A stretch of 64,000 nucleotides of DNA. It comes from Tahibacter amnicola. Its GTDB lineage: Bacteria > Pseudomonadota > Gammaproteobacteria > Xanthomonadales > Rhodanobacteraceae. The DNA is taken from contig NZ_CP104694.1 of the NCBI RefSeq assembly GCF_025398735.1, positions 981,501 through 1,045,500 on the forward strand. The letters run 5' to 3'. The notes under the pieces were generated by a model. It had not been told where the DNA came from. It was given only the letters and a program-made list of their open reading frames with translations, and ran no database searches. Made by a program: the position numbers and the translations under genes. Each line of letters opens with the position of its first letter. The first letter of the stretch is position 1. Positions 55,421 to 64,000 of this stretch are shown here, piece by piece.

Positions 55421-56616
55421 CGTCCGCAGGTTGACCTGGTCCAGGTGAGCCTGGCTGACGGATCGATCGGCGATACGCTGTTCTCCCACCCCGGCGCAGA
55501 CATCACGGGTGTGGTGGTCCGGCAACGGGACAAGGTGCCCCTGGGCGCAGCGTATTACGCAGGTGGCGTGCCGAACGTGCACTACTTTGATCCCGAGGAT
55601 GACGCGCTCGCCAAGGCCGTCGGGGGGCACTTCCCGGACGCGCTGATCATCCCGATCGATCACTCGGTCAGCGGTGAACAGGCGACGGTGCTGGTCCTGT
55701 CGGAGGTCAATCGGGGCGCCTACTACCGCTACGACGCCACCGGCAAGACGCTGGAAAAACTCTACGACCTGTACGAGCCGTTCGCGGCCGTCAAGCCGGT
55801 GACGTCAAGGCCCGTGGCCGCGAAAACGTCTGACGGCCTCGAAATACGCGGGCTCGTCACGCTGCCGTCAGGCACTGGCCCATTTCCGCTGGTCGTCATG
55901 CCGCACGGCGGTCCCATCGGTGTGTTTGACGACAAGCACTTCGACCCTACGGTGCAACTGCTCGCGAACCAGGGGTTTGCGGTATTGCGGGTCAACTATC
56001 GTGGATCCGGAGGTGCCGGACGCCAGTTCGAGGAGGCCGGTAACCGGCAGTGGGGGCGCGCCATCGAAGATGACATCGAAGCGGTCCTCGGCCGGGCACT
56101 GGCGGAATTTCCGCTGGATGCCAGCCGGGTCGCGCTGATGGGGGCAGCTACGGCGGCTATTCCACCCTGATGGGCCTGATTCGTGCGCCGGAAACGTTCC
56201 GGTGTGGTATCGCCATTGCCGCCGTCACCGACCTTCCGCTCCTCTTCGCCAACAGCGATGTGGCCAGCGATCCCAAGGCCATCGACGTCGTGCGCAAGCG
56301 TGTGGGCGATCCGACGACCGAAATGGAGACGCTCAAGGCACATTCGCCGACCTATCAGTACGAGCGGATCAAGCGCCCCTTGCTGCTGATCCACGGCACT
56401 GCCGACGAACGGGTGGATTTCGAACACGCGTGGCGGTTGCGCAGCCTGATGGCCAACGCCGGCAACGCGCCGCACTGGCTGCCGTTGCCTGGCGCGGGAC
56501 ACTCGCTGTCGCGGCCGCAGGACAGCCTCGCCGTCCACGCGGCCACCGATCGCTTCCTCCGCGAATGCCTGGCAAGCCTGGGCGAAGCAGGCAAGTCCGC
56601 CGCAACTGGCCTATAA
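55421..56616 (+). pseudogene. Broken prolyl-oligopeptidase-like (S9) peptidase
   Basis: Remnant of an S9 family peptidase. Homology begins near 55421 (DLVQVSLADG) with the last part of the beta-propeller, then the hydrolase domain with LVVMPHGGP and FAVLRVNYRGSGGAGRQFEEAG. The reading frame breaks exactly in the nucleophile motif: 56141-56151 reads GGGGCAGCTAC and the frame ends at 56170, whereas one added base would give GASYGGYSTLMG and continue to 56616 (LLLIHGTADERVDF, Asp; GAGHSL, His). The N-terminal 300 or so residues expected for the family are also missing. Both together indicate a pseudogene, unless the base loss is a sequencing error. Confidence 0.75.
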
Positions 56617-56692
56617 TCCGCGGTCCACGCAGCCGCCGGGCGGCTGCCGCGCCTTCGGCGCCTCGACCGGATTCACATCCACGGAGTCATCC

Positions 56693-57703
56693 ATGAGCAT
56701 TGAACAGCTGGAAAGCATTGCCCAGGCAATGGTCGCCCCGGGCAAGGGCATCATCGCGATTGACGAGTCGAACACCACGATCAAGAAGCGTTTCGACGGC
56801 GTCGGCATTGAGTGCACCGAGGAAAACCGCCGTGCCTACCGCGAGATGCTGCTGACCGCGCCGAACCTGTCTGACCACATCTCCGGCGCCATCCTGTATG
56901 ACGAAACGCTGCGCCAGTCCAGCCGCGCCGGCGTTCCGTTCACCAAGATCATGCTCGACAACGGCATCCTGCCGGGCATCAAGGTCGACAAGGGCCCGCA
57001 GCCGCTGGCCGGCTTCCCGGGCGAAGTGGTCACGGAAGGCCTGGACGGCCTGCGCGACCGTCTCAAGGAATACGCCCAGCTCGGCGCCAAGTTCGCCAAG
57101 TGGCGCGCCGTCATCAACATCGGCGAAGACATGCCGAGCTCGACCTGCATCGAAGCCAACTGCCATGCGCTGGCCCGTTACGCCGCGCTGTGCCAGGAAG
57201 CCGGCATCGTGCCGATGGTGGAACCGGAAGTGCTGATGGACGGCACGCACGACCTTGACGTCTGCTACGACGTCACCGAAGTCACCCTGCGTTCGCTGTT
57301 CGCCTCGCTGTATGAGCAGAACGTCCTGCTGGAAGGCACGATTCTCAAGGCCAGCATGGTCATCGCCGGCAAGGATTGCCCGGACCAGGCCTCGGTCGAC
57401 GAAGTGGCCGAAGCCACCGTGCGCTGCCTGAAGGCCAGCGTGCCGGCGTCGCTGCCGGGCATCGTGTTCCTGTCCGGCGGCCAGTCCGACGAGCAGGCCA
57501 CCGCGCACCTGAATGCGATGAACCAGATGGGCCCGCACCCGTGGCCGCTGTCGTTCTCCTACGGCCGCGCCATGCAGTCGGCGGCACTCAAGCTGTGGTC
57601 CAAGGACATGGCGAAGAACTTCGCCGACGCCCAGAAGACCGTCGCCCAGCGCGCCCGCGAAAATGGCCTGGCCGCGCTTGGCCAGTGGAAGAAGAGCGCG
57701 TAA
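56693..57703 (+). CDS. Fructose-bisphosphate aldolase, class I
   Basis: A 336-residue class I aldolase of the eukaryote-like family that cleaves fructose 1,6-bisphosphate through a Schiff base on Lys219 (LEGTILKASMVIAG). Other family motifs are GKGIIAIDESNTTIKKRF, ILYDETLRQ, AKWRAVINIG, IVPMVEPEVL and FLSGGQSDEQAT. This class is typical of Xanthomonadales, in place of a class II enzyme. GGAG lies about eight bases before ATG 56693. A run of tandem terminators follows. Confidence 0.95.
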   Translation: MSIEQLESIAQAMVAPGKGIIAIDESNTTIKKRFDGVGIECTEENRRAYREMLLTAPNLSDHISGAILYDETLRQSSRAGVPFTKIMLDNGILPGIKVDKGPQPLAGFPGEVVTEGLDGLRDRLKEYAQLGAKFAKWRAVINIGEDMPSSTCIEANCHALARYAALCQEAGIVPMVEPEVLMDGTHDLDVCYDVTEVTLRSLFASLYEQNVLLEGTILKASMVIAGKDCPDQASVDEVAEATVRCLKASVPASLPGIVFLSGGQSDEQATAHLNAMNQMGPHPWPLSFSYGRAMQSAALKLWSKDMAKNFADAQKTVAQRARENGLAALGQWKKSA

Positions 57704-57728
57704 GCGACTTCGACCGGTTGTACATAAC

Positions 57729-57862
57729 GGGCGCCTTGGCGCCCGTTTTCTTTTGTATGTGCGTGCAGCGCCTTGGCGCCCGTTTTCTTTTGCATGTGCG
57801 TGCAGCGCCTTGGCGCCCGTTTTCTTTTGTATGTGCGTGCAGCGCCTTGGCGCCCGCTTTTC
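57729..57862 (+). terminator. Tandem array of 3.5 terminator repeats
   Basis: A 37-base unit (57731-57767, 57768-57804, 57805-57841, and a partial fourth copy from 57842) consisting of a GGCGCC-TTGG-CGCC type hairpin followed by CGTTTTCTTTTGT and a GTATGTGCGTGCA spacer. Each full unit resembles an intrinsic terminator: a GC-rich stem then a T run. The copies differ by a single base (TGTATG or TGCATG). The array lies after the aldolase gene and before the convergent macrodomain gene. Confidence 0.7.
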
Positions 57863-57884
57863 CGTGTTTGCGCCGCGCGTGGAT

Positions 57885-58451
57885 TCAGACGGAACGGGCG
57901 GTACCCAGCGCTGACAGCGCGCGCTGGTAGGCGGCGGCCACGTCCTTGCTGAATGCGCAGAAGTAGATGCGCGCGATGCCGGTCGGCTGCAGCGTTTCCA
58001 CGTGTATCGTCTCGATCGCTACCCGTGTCGCCGCGTCCAGCGGGTAGCCGAAGACCCCACAGCTGATGGCCGGAAACGCGATAGTGCGGATGTCATTGGC
58101 CTGGGCCAGCCGCAGGCGTTGCGCATAGCACGCAGCGAGCAGGGCCGGTTCTCCCTTGTCCCCGCCGTACCAGACCGGGCCCACGGTATGGATCACATGC
58201 CGGGCCGGCAGGCGGTGCCCACCCGTCAGGCGCGCCTCGCCGGTCGGGCAGCGCACGTGCGGGCGCACCTGTGGTATCGCCAGACATTCCTCGAGAAGGG
58301 CGCGGCCCGCGGCCCGATGGATGGCGCCGTCCACGCCGCCGCCACCGGTCAGGCTTTCATTGGCGGCATTGACGATGGCGTCGACGGCCAGGCGTGTAAT
58401 GTCGCCCTCGACGACTTCCAGTACCGGTTCCATACGGGCAGGGTCCGTCAT
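57885..58451 (-). CDS. Macrodomain protein, O-acetyl-ADP-ribose deacetylase-like
   Basis: A 188-residue single macrodomain of the YmdB/MacroD class. Ligand-binding motifs: VDAIVNAANESLTGGGGVDGAIHRAAG, ISCGVFGYPLDAATR, and the beta strand VIHTVGPVW. These proteins remove mono-ADP-ribose or O-acetyl groups from ADP-ribose. Cytoplasmic. The start may be ATG 58451 or the internal Met seven codons later. It is the second ADP-ribose-processing enzyme of the window. Confidence 0.88.
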   Translation of the reverse strand: MTDPARMEPVLEVVEGDITRLAVDAIVNAANESLTGGGGVDGAIHRAAGRALLEECLAIPQVRPHVRCPTGEARLTGGHRLPARHVIHTVGPVWYGGDKGEPALLAACYAQRLRLAQANDIRTIAFPAISCGVFGYPLDAATRVAIETIHVETLQPTGIARIYFCAFSKDVAAAYQRALSALGTARSV

Positions 58452-58572
58452 TGCGGTGGGCTGGCGAGGCGGTGCCTGTGTCGCACCGCACGCACAGGAT
58501 GCAACGACAGGGTAGCCCGCGCCACCGTTTGTCTGTGTTGCCGCTTCGGCGGACTACCAGTGTCCAGGTCGC

Positions 58573-58602
58573 TTGAACAATACCTGACCAGGCAATAATA
58601 AT
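58573..58602 (+). promoter_or_regulatory. marR promoter with internal palindrome
   Basis: TTGAAC (58573-58578) and AATAAT (58597-58602) with an 18-base spacer, the spacer holding CCTG-AC-CAGG (58583-58592), a short palindrome suitable for a dimeric MarR repressor. The predicted start of transcription is only a few bases before the ATG at 58613. Confidence 0.45.
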
Positions 58603-58612
58603 CGTGGCAATC

Positions 58613-59074
58613 ATGCCTTCGTCCGACCATCGCGCTGCGATTCTCGTCCCCCTGTTCGACGTCACGCGTCTGCTGCGCACCCGGTTCGACCGTCGCGCCG
58701 AACCACTGGGCCTTACCCGGGCGCAATGGCGTGCCCTGCGTTTCATCGATAGCGAACCGGGCATTACCCAGAAAATGCTGGCGGAGCGGCTGGAGATGGA
58801 GCCGATTCCGGTCGGTCGCGTCGTGGATCGCCTGGTTATGGCGCAGTTCGTCGAGCGCCGCGCGGACCCTGCGGACCGCCGCTGCTGGCGCCTGCACATC
58901 ACCGCCAAGGCGCACGGCATCACCGGCAAGATGGACGTCATCGCCGACGGCCTCTGCGACGACACCTTCGCCGGCGTTGCCGAGGCGGATGTCGCGGTGT
59001 TCCGTCGCGTCGTCGACCAGATGAAGCAGAATCTCCTGGCACTGGACCTGCCGCCCGTCGATTCAGACGCGTGA
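58613..59074 (+). CDS. MarR-family transcriptional regulator
   Basis: A 153-residue repressor with the MarR winged-helix core: LTRAQWRALRFIDSEPGITQKMLAERLEMEPIPVGRVVDRLVMAQFVERRADPADRRCWRLHIT, recognition helix included, and C-terminal dimer helices. MarR proteins bind DNA as dimers and release it on binding phenolic or other lipophilic compounds. It is upstream of an RND efflux pair and probably controls it. A GTG at 58604 is an alternative start. Confidence 0.88.
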   Translation: MPSSDHRAAILVPLFDVTRLLRTRFDRRAEPLGLTRAQWRALRFIDSEPGITQKMLAERLEMEPIPVGRVVDRLVMAQFVERRADPADRRCWRLHITAKAHGITGKMDVIADGLCDDTFAGVAEADVAVFRRVVDQMKQNLLALDLPPVDSDA

Positions 59075-59463
59075 GCCACGATTTCCGCCACCTCGACGCA
59101 TCGACGCGGGCGCCGCACAGCGACGCTACCGGCGGTGCGCAGACAACATTGTGGAACATGATGCATTTTTCGCGCGCCATGCGGCGCCGTTGCACGGCGC
59201 TACGGTTCGTCGCATGCCGCAGACGGTTGGCCGCTGCCAATGACTTCTGGCGGATGAGGAACCCCTCCGCAGCTGCGATACCGCGCTCATGGGCGATCAC
59301 GGCAACGCTGGTGCTGGCACCTGCGCCGATTGCGGCGGATCATGGGGCCGGACGCCTTGAACGGATTGCTGAAATACCCGACAGACCCAATGCTTCAGCC
59401 AGGCAGTGCCGTCCCGGCCGGAACCTCGACGCAGGCCGGTGCCGGATCGGTCAAGGACATTCG
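59075..59463. other. Intergenic region between marR and the RND adaptor gene
   Basis: A 389-base stretch with no gene I can support. Open frames there are Arg-rich or overlap in conflict with the flanking genes. A long frame upstream of the adaptor (from 59071) lacks coding character. The region probably holds the efflux promoter and MarR operator, but no clear pair of boxes was identified. Confidence 0.4.
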
Positions 59464-60537
59464 ATGACACGCAGTATCGGTTCGCGGTTCCTTCTCGTCC
59501 TGACACTCGGCAGCGCAGTGCTGGCCGGTTGCGGACGCAGCGGCGGCGCCGCCGCGCCACCGCCGAGCCCGCCGGTCAGCGTGACAGCCCGCGTCGTCGA
59601 GCCCGCACCGTGGACGGACGAGATCCAGGCCCTGGGCACCGCCCGTGCGAACGAGTCGATCACGCTGACGGCCAAGATTGCCGAGACCGTCCGCAAGGTG
59701 AACTTCACCGACGGCCAGAAAGTGGCAGCGGGCGACGTCCTGGTCGAGCTCACCTCGCACCAGCAGGCGGCCCAGCTCAAGGATGCCCAGGCCACGGCCA
59801 AGGACGCCCAGCGCCAGTACCAGCGGCAGCAGGACCTGGTCACCCAGGGCACCGTTTCCAAGGCACTGTTCGATACGGCGCAGGCCGCGCGCGACTCGAA
59901 CCAGGCCAAGGTCGAGGCGATCCGCGCGCAGCTGGCTGATCGCGTCATCACCGCGCCCTTCGGCGGCGTGCTCGGGCTGCGCCAGGTCAGTCCCGGCACC
60001 CTGGTCACGCCAGGTACGCCGATCACCACGCTTGACGACATCGATCGCATCAAGCTCGACTTCTCCGTGCCGGAAACCTTCATCGCCGCGCTGTCGGCCA
60101 ACCAGGATGTCACCGCCACGAGCGTGGCCTGGCCGGGGCGCGAGTTTCACGGCCGCGTGCTGTCGGTCGATTCGCGCGTGGATCCGGTGACGCGGTCGAT
60201 CATCGTCCGTGCCGAGATCGACAACACCGATCATGCGTTGCGTCCGGGCATGTTGCTGTCGGTGCGCCTGCTGCGGCCCGAGCGCCAGGCGCTGGCCCTT
60301 CCGGAGATCGCGCTGGTGCAGGTGGGCACCGATGCCTACGTGTATCGCATCCGCGGCGACAGCACGGTCGAGCAGGTGAAAATCGGCCTCGGTGTGCGCC
60401 GGCGCGGGGAGGTGGAAGTGATTTCCGGTCTCCAGCCTGGTGACCGGGTAGTGGTCGAGGGCACGGTGAAACTGCGTGGCGGCGCCAAGGTCGCCATCGT
60501 CGAGCCGCCGGCTACGCCGGCGACCGCGGCCAACTGA
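59464..60537 (+). CDS. RND efflux periplasmic adaptor (lipoprotein membrane fusion protein)
   Basis: A 357-residue adaptor with a lipoprotein signal (VLAGC, Cys near residue 20). Layout: beta-barrel and lipoyl halves (ITLTAKIAETVRKVNFTDGQKVAAGDVLVEL), alpha-hairpin (QAAQLKDAQATAKDAQRQYQRQQDLVTQGTVSKAL), second lipoyl half (ADRVITAPFGGVLGLRQVSPG), barrel (LRPGMLLSVRLL). It links the RND pump to an outer-membrane channel. AAGGAC lies before ATG 59464. The pump gene follows 10 bases downstream; no TolC-like gene is in the window. Confidence 0.92.
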   Translation: MTRSIGSRFLLVLTLGSAVLAGCGRSGGAAAPPPSPPVSVTARVVEPAPWTDEIQALGTARANESITLTAKIAETVRKVNFTDGQKVAAGDVLVELTSHQQAAQLKDAQATAKDAQRQYQRQQDLVTQGTVSKALFDTAQAARDSNQAKVEAIRAQLADRVITAPFGGVLGLRQVSPGTLVTPGTPITTLDDIDRIKLDFSVPETFIAALSANQDVTATSVAWPGREFHGRVLSVDSRVDPVTRSIIVRAEIDNTDHALRPGMLLSVRLLRPERQALALPEIALVQVGTDAYVYRIRGDSTVEQVKIGLGVRRRGEVEVISGLQPGDRVVVEGTVKLRGGAKVAIVEPPATPATAAN

Positions 60538-60547
60538 CGGCACCGCC

Positions 60548-63500
60548 ATGTTGCTGTCCGATCTGTCCGTCAAACGCCCCGTCTTTGCGATGGTGATGTC
60601 GTTGCTGCTGGTGGTGCTGGGCGTGATCGCCTTCCTGCGCCTGCCCTTGCGCGAACTGCCCAATATCGATCCGCCGGTGGTGTCGATCGACACCAACTAT
60701 GTCGGTGCATCGGCGGCCGTGGTCGAGACGCGCGTGACCCAGGTGCTGGAAGATGCCGTCGCGGGCATCGAAGGCATCGAGTCGGTGCAATCCTCCAGCC
60801 GCAGCGGACGGTCCACCATCACGCTGGAGTTCACCCTCAGTCGCGATATCGAAGGCGCCGCCAACGACGTGCGTGATGCCGTCAGCCGCGCCGCCGATCG
60901 CCTGCCCGAGGAAGTGAATCCGCCACAGGTGGCAAAGGTCGAGGGCGACGCCGACGTCATCATCTGGCTGAACCTCAGCTCCAGCCAGCTCGACACGCTG
61001 GCACTGACCGATTACGCGGATCGCTACGTCGTCGACCGCCTGTCCTCGCTCGATGGCGTGGCGCAGGTGAACTATTCCGGCGGGCAGCGCTACGCAATGC
61101 GTATCTGGATGAACCGCGAAGCCCTGGCCGCGCGCAATCTCACCGTCAGTGACATAGAGAACGCCCTGCGGCGCGAGAACGTCGAGCTGCCCGCCGGGCG
61201 CATCGAATCTGATACGCGCGATTTCACCCTGCGTATCGCGCGTGACTACCGCACACCCGACGATTTCGGCCAGATGGCCATCGGCAAGGGCGAGGACGGC
61301 CACGTCATACGCCTGGCCGAAGTGGCGAAAGTCGAGCGCGGCGCCGAGGAGCGGCGCGCCTGGTTCCGTGGCAATGGCACGCCGATGGTCGGTCTGGGTA
61401 TCGTCAAGACGTCCACTGCGAACAGCCTGGAAGTGGCCAAGAATGTGAAAACGGAAATGGCGCGCATCCAGGAATCGCTGCCCGAAGGCACGACGATCGG
61501 CGTGAGCTATGACTCCACCATCTTCATTGATGCAGCAGTGAACCAGGTCTACAAGACGCTGTTCGAAGCCGTCGCGCTGGTGCTGGTGGTGATTTTCCTG
61601 TTCCTGGGCAGTGTGCGTGCGGCCCTGATTCCCGCGGTGACGGTGCCGGTGTGTGTCGTCGCGGCCTTCTTCGGCCTGTATGCCTTCGGATTCTCCATCA
61701 ATCTGTTGACGCTGCTGGCGCTGGTGCTTTCTATCGGCCTGGTCGTCGATGACGCCATCGTCGTGCTGGAGAACTGCCAGCGCCGCTGCGACCTGGGTGA
61801 GCCACCGCTGATCGCCGCCTACCGGGGCGCACGCCAGGTCGCGTTTGCCGTGATCGCGACGACGGCCGTGCTGGTGGCCGTGTTCCTGCCGATCGCCTTC
61901 ATGGAAGGCAACAACGGGCGCCTGTTCCGCGAGCTGGCGGTGGCGGTGGCCAGCGCCGTGGCCATTTCCGCCTTCGTCGCACTCACCCTGACACCCATGA
62001 TGTGTTCGCGCCTGTTGCGTCCCCATGCCGGGCAGCAGGGATTCACCGCCTGGACCGAACGCCGGCTGGAGTCGCTCTCGCAGCTGTATCGCCGCAGTCT
62101 GCAGGCCAGCATCGGCCACACCTGGGCAATCGCGGGCGTACTTGCTATCGCTGCCGTAGCGATCGGCCTGCTCTTCAGCAGCGTGCCGCGCGAACTGGCG
62201 CCGCCGGAGGACCGCGGTGCGTTCTTCACGATGGTGCAGGGGCCGGAAGGGGCGGGTTTTGACTACACCGTCCGCCAGGTACAGGAAGTAGAGAATCGCC
62301 TGCTCGACATGACCACCGGCAACAGCCCGGTCTATCGCATCAACGCCCGCGTTCCCGGCGGATTTGGTCGCAGCGAGGAAATGCATACCGGCCAGGCCGT
62401 GGTACTGCTCAAGCCATGGCAGGAACGCACACTCACCACCGTGCAGGTGCTCGAGGAGGCGCGCAAGCGGCTGGCCGGGATCCCGGGCGTGCGGGCGATT
62501 CCGATCATCCGCCAGGGCCTCGTGCGATCGATGGGACAGCCGCTGCAGGTGGTGCTCGGGGGGCCGAGCTACGACGAGCTCGTCGGCTGGCGCGATCGCC
62601 TGCTGGCGCGCATGGAGAAGAACCCGTCACTGTTCGCCGTCGATTCGGACTACAAGGAAACCCGCCCGCAGCTGCGTGTCGCGATCGACCGTTCGCGCGC
62701 CTCGGACATGGGCGTCGCGGTGGCGGACATCGGCCGTACGCTCGAAACCATGATGGGTTCGCGCCGGGTCACCACGTTCATTGATGGCGGCGAGGAGTAT
62801 GACGTCATCGTGCAGGCGCAGGAATCGGACCGGCGCAGCCCGACGGACCTCACCAACCTGTACGTTCGCGGCCGCGGTGGCCAGCTGATTCCGCTGTCGA
62901 ACCTGGTCACCCTCACCGAGCTGGCAGAGCCTGGCACGCTCAACCGCTTCAACCGCATGCGGGCCATCACGCTGTCGGCAGGCCTGGCACCGGGCTATAC
63001 ATTGGGCGAGGCGCTGGAATGGATGAAGAAGACCGCGGCCGAGGAGTTGCCGCAGGTCGCCCAGCTGGATTACAAGGGCGAATCCCGCGAATACCAGAAG
63101 GCCGGCGGCGCGGTGGCCTTCACCTTTGCCATGGCGCTACTGATTGTGTTCCTGGTGCTCGCGGCGCAGTTCGAAAGCTTCATTCATCCGCTGGTGATCA
63201 TGCTGACAGTGCCGCTGGCCGTGCTCGGCGCTCTGCTCGGTCTGTGGCTGTGGGGTTCCAGCCTGAACCTGTTCAGCCAGATCGGCATCGTCATGCTGGT
63301 GGGCCTGGCGGCAAAGAACGGCATCTTGATTGTCGAATTCGCCAACCAGCTGCGCGACAACGGCCGCGAGATCCGCGACGCCATTCTGGAGGCCGCGTCG
63401 GTGCGTCTGCGCCCGATCCTGATGACGTCGGTCGCCACCATGACGGGCGCGGTGCCGCTGGTGCTGGCCAGCGGTGCAGGTGCCGCCAGCCGCGTGACGA

Positions 63501-63667
63501 TTGGCGTCGTCGTCGTGTTCGGCGTGGCCTTCTCGACCGCGCTGTCGCTATTTGTCGTGCCGGCGTTCTATCTGCTCCTGGCGCGGTTCACACGCTCACC
63601 CGAATCGGTAGCGCGCCAGATTCACGCTGAAGGCGAGGCTTTCCCCGACGCCGAGCAGGCCGGATGA
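60548..63667 (+). CDS. RND efflux pump, HAE1 family permease
   Basis: A 1039-residue inner-membrane transporter with 12 membrane segments and two large periplasmic loops. Markers: LSVKRPVFAMVMSLLLVVLG at the start, DDAIVVLENCQRRCD (TM4 acidic pair), GNNGRLFRELAVAVASAVAISA, FSQIGIVMLVGLAAKNGILIVEFANQ. It would export toxic lipophilic compounds by proton antiport with the adaptor encoded just upstream. Expression is probably controlled by the MarR regulator two genes upstream. Confidence 0.95.
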   Translation: MLLSDLSVKRPVFAMVMSLLLVVLGVIAFLRLPLRELPNIDPPVVSIDTNYVGASAAVVETRVTQVLEDAVAGIEGIESVQSSSRSGRSTITLEFTLSRDIEGAANDVRDAVSRAADRLPEEVNPPQVAKVEGDADVIIWLNLSSSQLDTLALTDYADRYVVDRLSSLDGVAQVNYSGGQRYAMRIWMNREALAARNLTVSDIENALRRENVELPAGRIESDTRDFTLRIARDYRTPDDFGQMAIGKGEDGHVIRLAEVAKVERGAEERRAWFRGNGTPMVGLGIVKTSTANSLEVAKNVKTEMARIQESLPEGTTIGVSYDSTIFIDAAVNQVYKTLFEAVALVLVVIFLFLGSVRAALIPAVTVPVCVVAAFFGLYAFGFSINLLTLLALVLSIGLVVDDAIVVLENCQRRCDLGEPPLIAAYRGARQVAFAVIATTAVLVAVFLPIAFMEGNNGRLFRELAVAVASAVAISAFVALTLTPMMCSRLLRPHAGQQGFTAWTERRLESLSQLYRRSLQASIGHTWAIAGVLAIAAVAIGLLFSSVPRELAPPEDRGAFFTMVQGPEGAGFDYTVRQVQEVENRLLDMTTGNSPVYRINARVPGGFGRSEEMHTGQAVVLLKPWQERTLTTVQVLEEARKRLAGIPGVRAIPIIRQGLVRSMGQPLQVVLGGPSYDELVGWRDRLLARMEKNPSLFAVDSDYKETRPQLRVAIDRSRASDMGVAVADIGRTLETMMGSRRVTTFIDGGEEYDVIVQAQESDRRSPTDLTNLYVRGRGGQLIPLSNLVTLTELAEPGTLNRFNRMRAITLSAGLAPGYTLGEALEWMKKTAAEELPQVAQLDYKGESREYQKAGGAVAFTFAMALLIVFLVLAAQFESFIHPLVIMLTVPLAVLGALLGLWLWGSSLNLFSQIGIVMLVGLAAKNGILIVEFANQLRDNGREIRDAILEAASVRLRPILMTSVATMTGAVPLVLASGAGAASRVTIGVVVVFGVAFSTALSLFVVPAFYLLLARFTRSPESVARQIHAEGEAFPDAEQAG

Positions 63668-63691
63668 CGCCGCTGCGCCGGGCCTGAATGC

Positions 63692-63720
63692 AGAAGGCCG
63701 GACTGGTGGTCCGGCCTTCT
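63692..63720. terminator. Bidirectional terminator between the RND pump and cysK
   Basis: Eleven-base stem AGAAGGCCGGA / TCCGGCCTTCT with a seven-base loop, followed by GTTCGG on the plus strand and GCATTC on the minus strand. It lies between convergent genes. Confidence 0.65.
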
Positions 63721-63739
63721 GTTCGGGCGATATCCGCGA

Positions 63740-64000
63740 TCAGGCAGCCTTGTCAGACACGTCCAGGCTTGCCAGCCACTCGTCGTCCGAGCCGTCAGCG
63801 ACGCCTTCGAACAGGATCGTCGACAGATAGCGCTCGCCGGTATCCGGCAGCACGGCCAGGATGACCGAACCTTCCGGCGCCGTCTCGGCCACCCGCAGGG
63901 CGGCCGCCGTGGTCGCCCCGGCCGAGATGCCCACGAAGATGCCTTCTTCCGCTGCGAGGCGGCGCGAGGTGTCGCGCGCCACGATGTCATCGACCGGCAG
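63740..64000 (-). CDS. Cysteine synthase (O-acetylserine sulfhydrylase), 3' part
   Basis: The C-terminal 87 or so codons of a PLP-dependent cysteine synthase; the gene runs off the right edge of the window. The visible end includes [33 protein letters not shown], where GISAGA helps bind the PLP phosphate region, and [20 protein letters not shown], the classical CysK C-terminal block. It makes L-cysteine from O-acetylserine and sulfide. CysK is more likely than CysM from this C-terminal wording. Confidence 0.85.
   Translation of the reverse strand: MPVDDIVARDTSRRLAAEEGIFVGISAGATTAAALRVAETAPEGSVILAVLPDTGERYLSTILFEGVADGSDDEWLASLDVSDKAA

Noticed and set aside
59071-59463. An N-terminal extension of the RND adaptor beginning at 59071.
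   Set aside because: The lipoprotein signal with lipobox begins at 59464 behind a ribosome-binding site; the extension is Arg-rich and non-coding in character.

Overview
The window is a piece of a GC-rich gammaproteobacterial chromosome, most probably from the Xanthomonadales (Lysobacterales), in or near Rhodanobacteraceae. The main evidence is a Clp-type CRP homologue with Glu in place of the cAMP-contacting Ser, lying next to speD in a trpD-trpC-HAD-clp-speD-coq7-(Fe-S protein)-rplM-rpsI block that I recall as typical of this group. Class I fructose-bisphosphate aldolase and the long form of PurC fit. Nearly all DNA is packed with housekeeping and envelope genes. No phage, IS element, CRISPR array or large island is visible.

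Layout. 0-5.9 kb: a membrane protein, an ABM monooxygenase-like protein, a degenerate CaCA-type exchanger, a histidine kinase with a two-receiver response regulator, and an SDR. 6-15.6 kb: a lipoprotein lipase followed by DUF1302 outer-membrane barrel, DUF1329, YCF48-like propeller and MMPL/RND permease, which looks like one lipid-processing and transport system. 15.8-20.2 kb: DUF2845, Mpo1-like, purC, cytochrome c, DjlA-like, rpe and two small ORFs. 20.3-25.4 kb: a two-component pair of the proteobacterial dedicated-sortase type without a sortase, then a TPR-TM-PAS protein. 25.6-35.6 kb: the conserved trp-clp-speD-coq7-rplM-rpsI block, interrupted by a secreted subtilase. 35.7-37.4 kb: tRNA-Gln(CTG) carrying a roughly 1.5-kb insertion bounded by an 82/83-bp duplication of the tRNA 3' part and its terminator, with only a DUF433/DUF5615 toxin-antitoxin operon as cargo.

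37.6-49.4 kb: an ADP-ribosylglycohydrolase, kdpE and a short kdpD divergent from kup with a direct repeat between them, a secreted TonB-like protein, gapA, and a four-gene operon of ECF sigma, anti-sigma and two exported HEAT-repeat proteins. 49.7-57.9 kb: a Pro-rich ParS-like protein, an MBL persulfide-dioxygenase-like enzyme, S1/P1 nuclease, pyk, two envelope proteins, a decayed S9 peptidase, class I aldolase and a tandem array of terminators. 57.9-64 kb: a macrodomain hydrolase, then a MarR regulator with an RND efflux adaptor and pump, and the 3' part of a cysteine synthase gene.

The strongest candidates for new biology are the integrase-less toxin-antitoxin insertion at tRNA-Gln, the lipase/DUF1302/DUF1329/YCF48/RND module, the sigma/anti-sigma/HEAT operon, the short KdpD-KdpE pair wired to kup, and the response regulator whose second receiver carries Glu at the phosphorylation site. 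Two genes (S9 peptidase, GlcF-like) show frame breaks that could be decay or sequencing error. All functional statements rest on reading motifs by eye; no database search was run.
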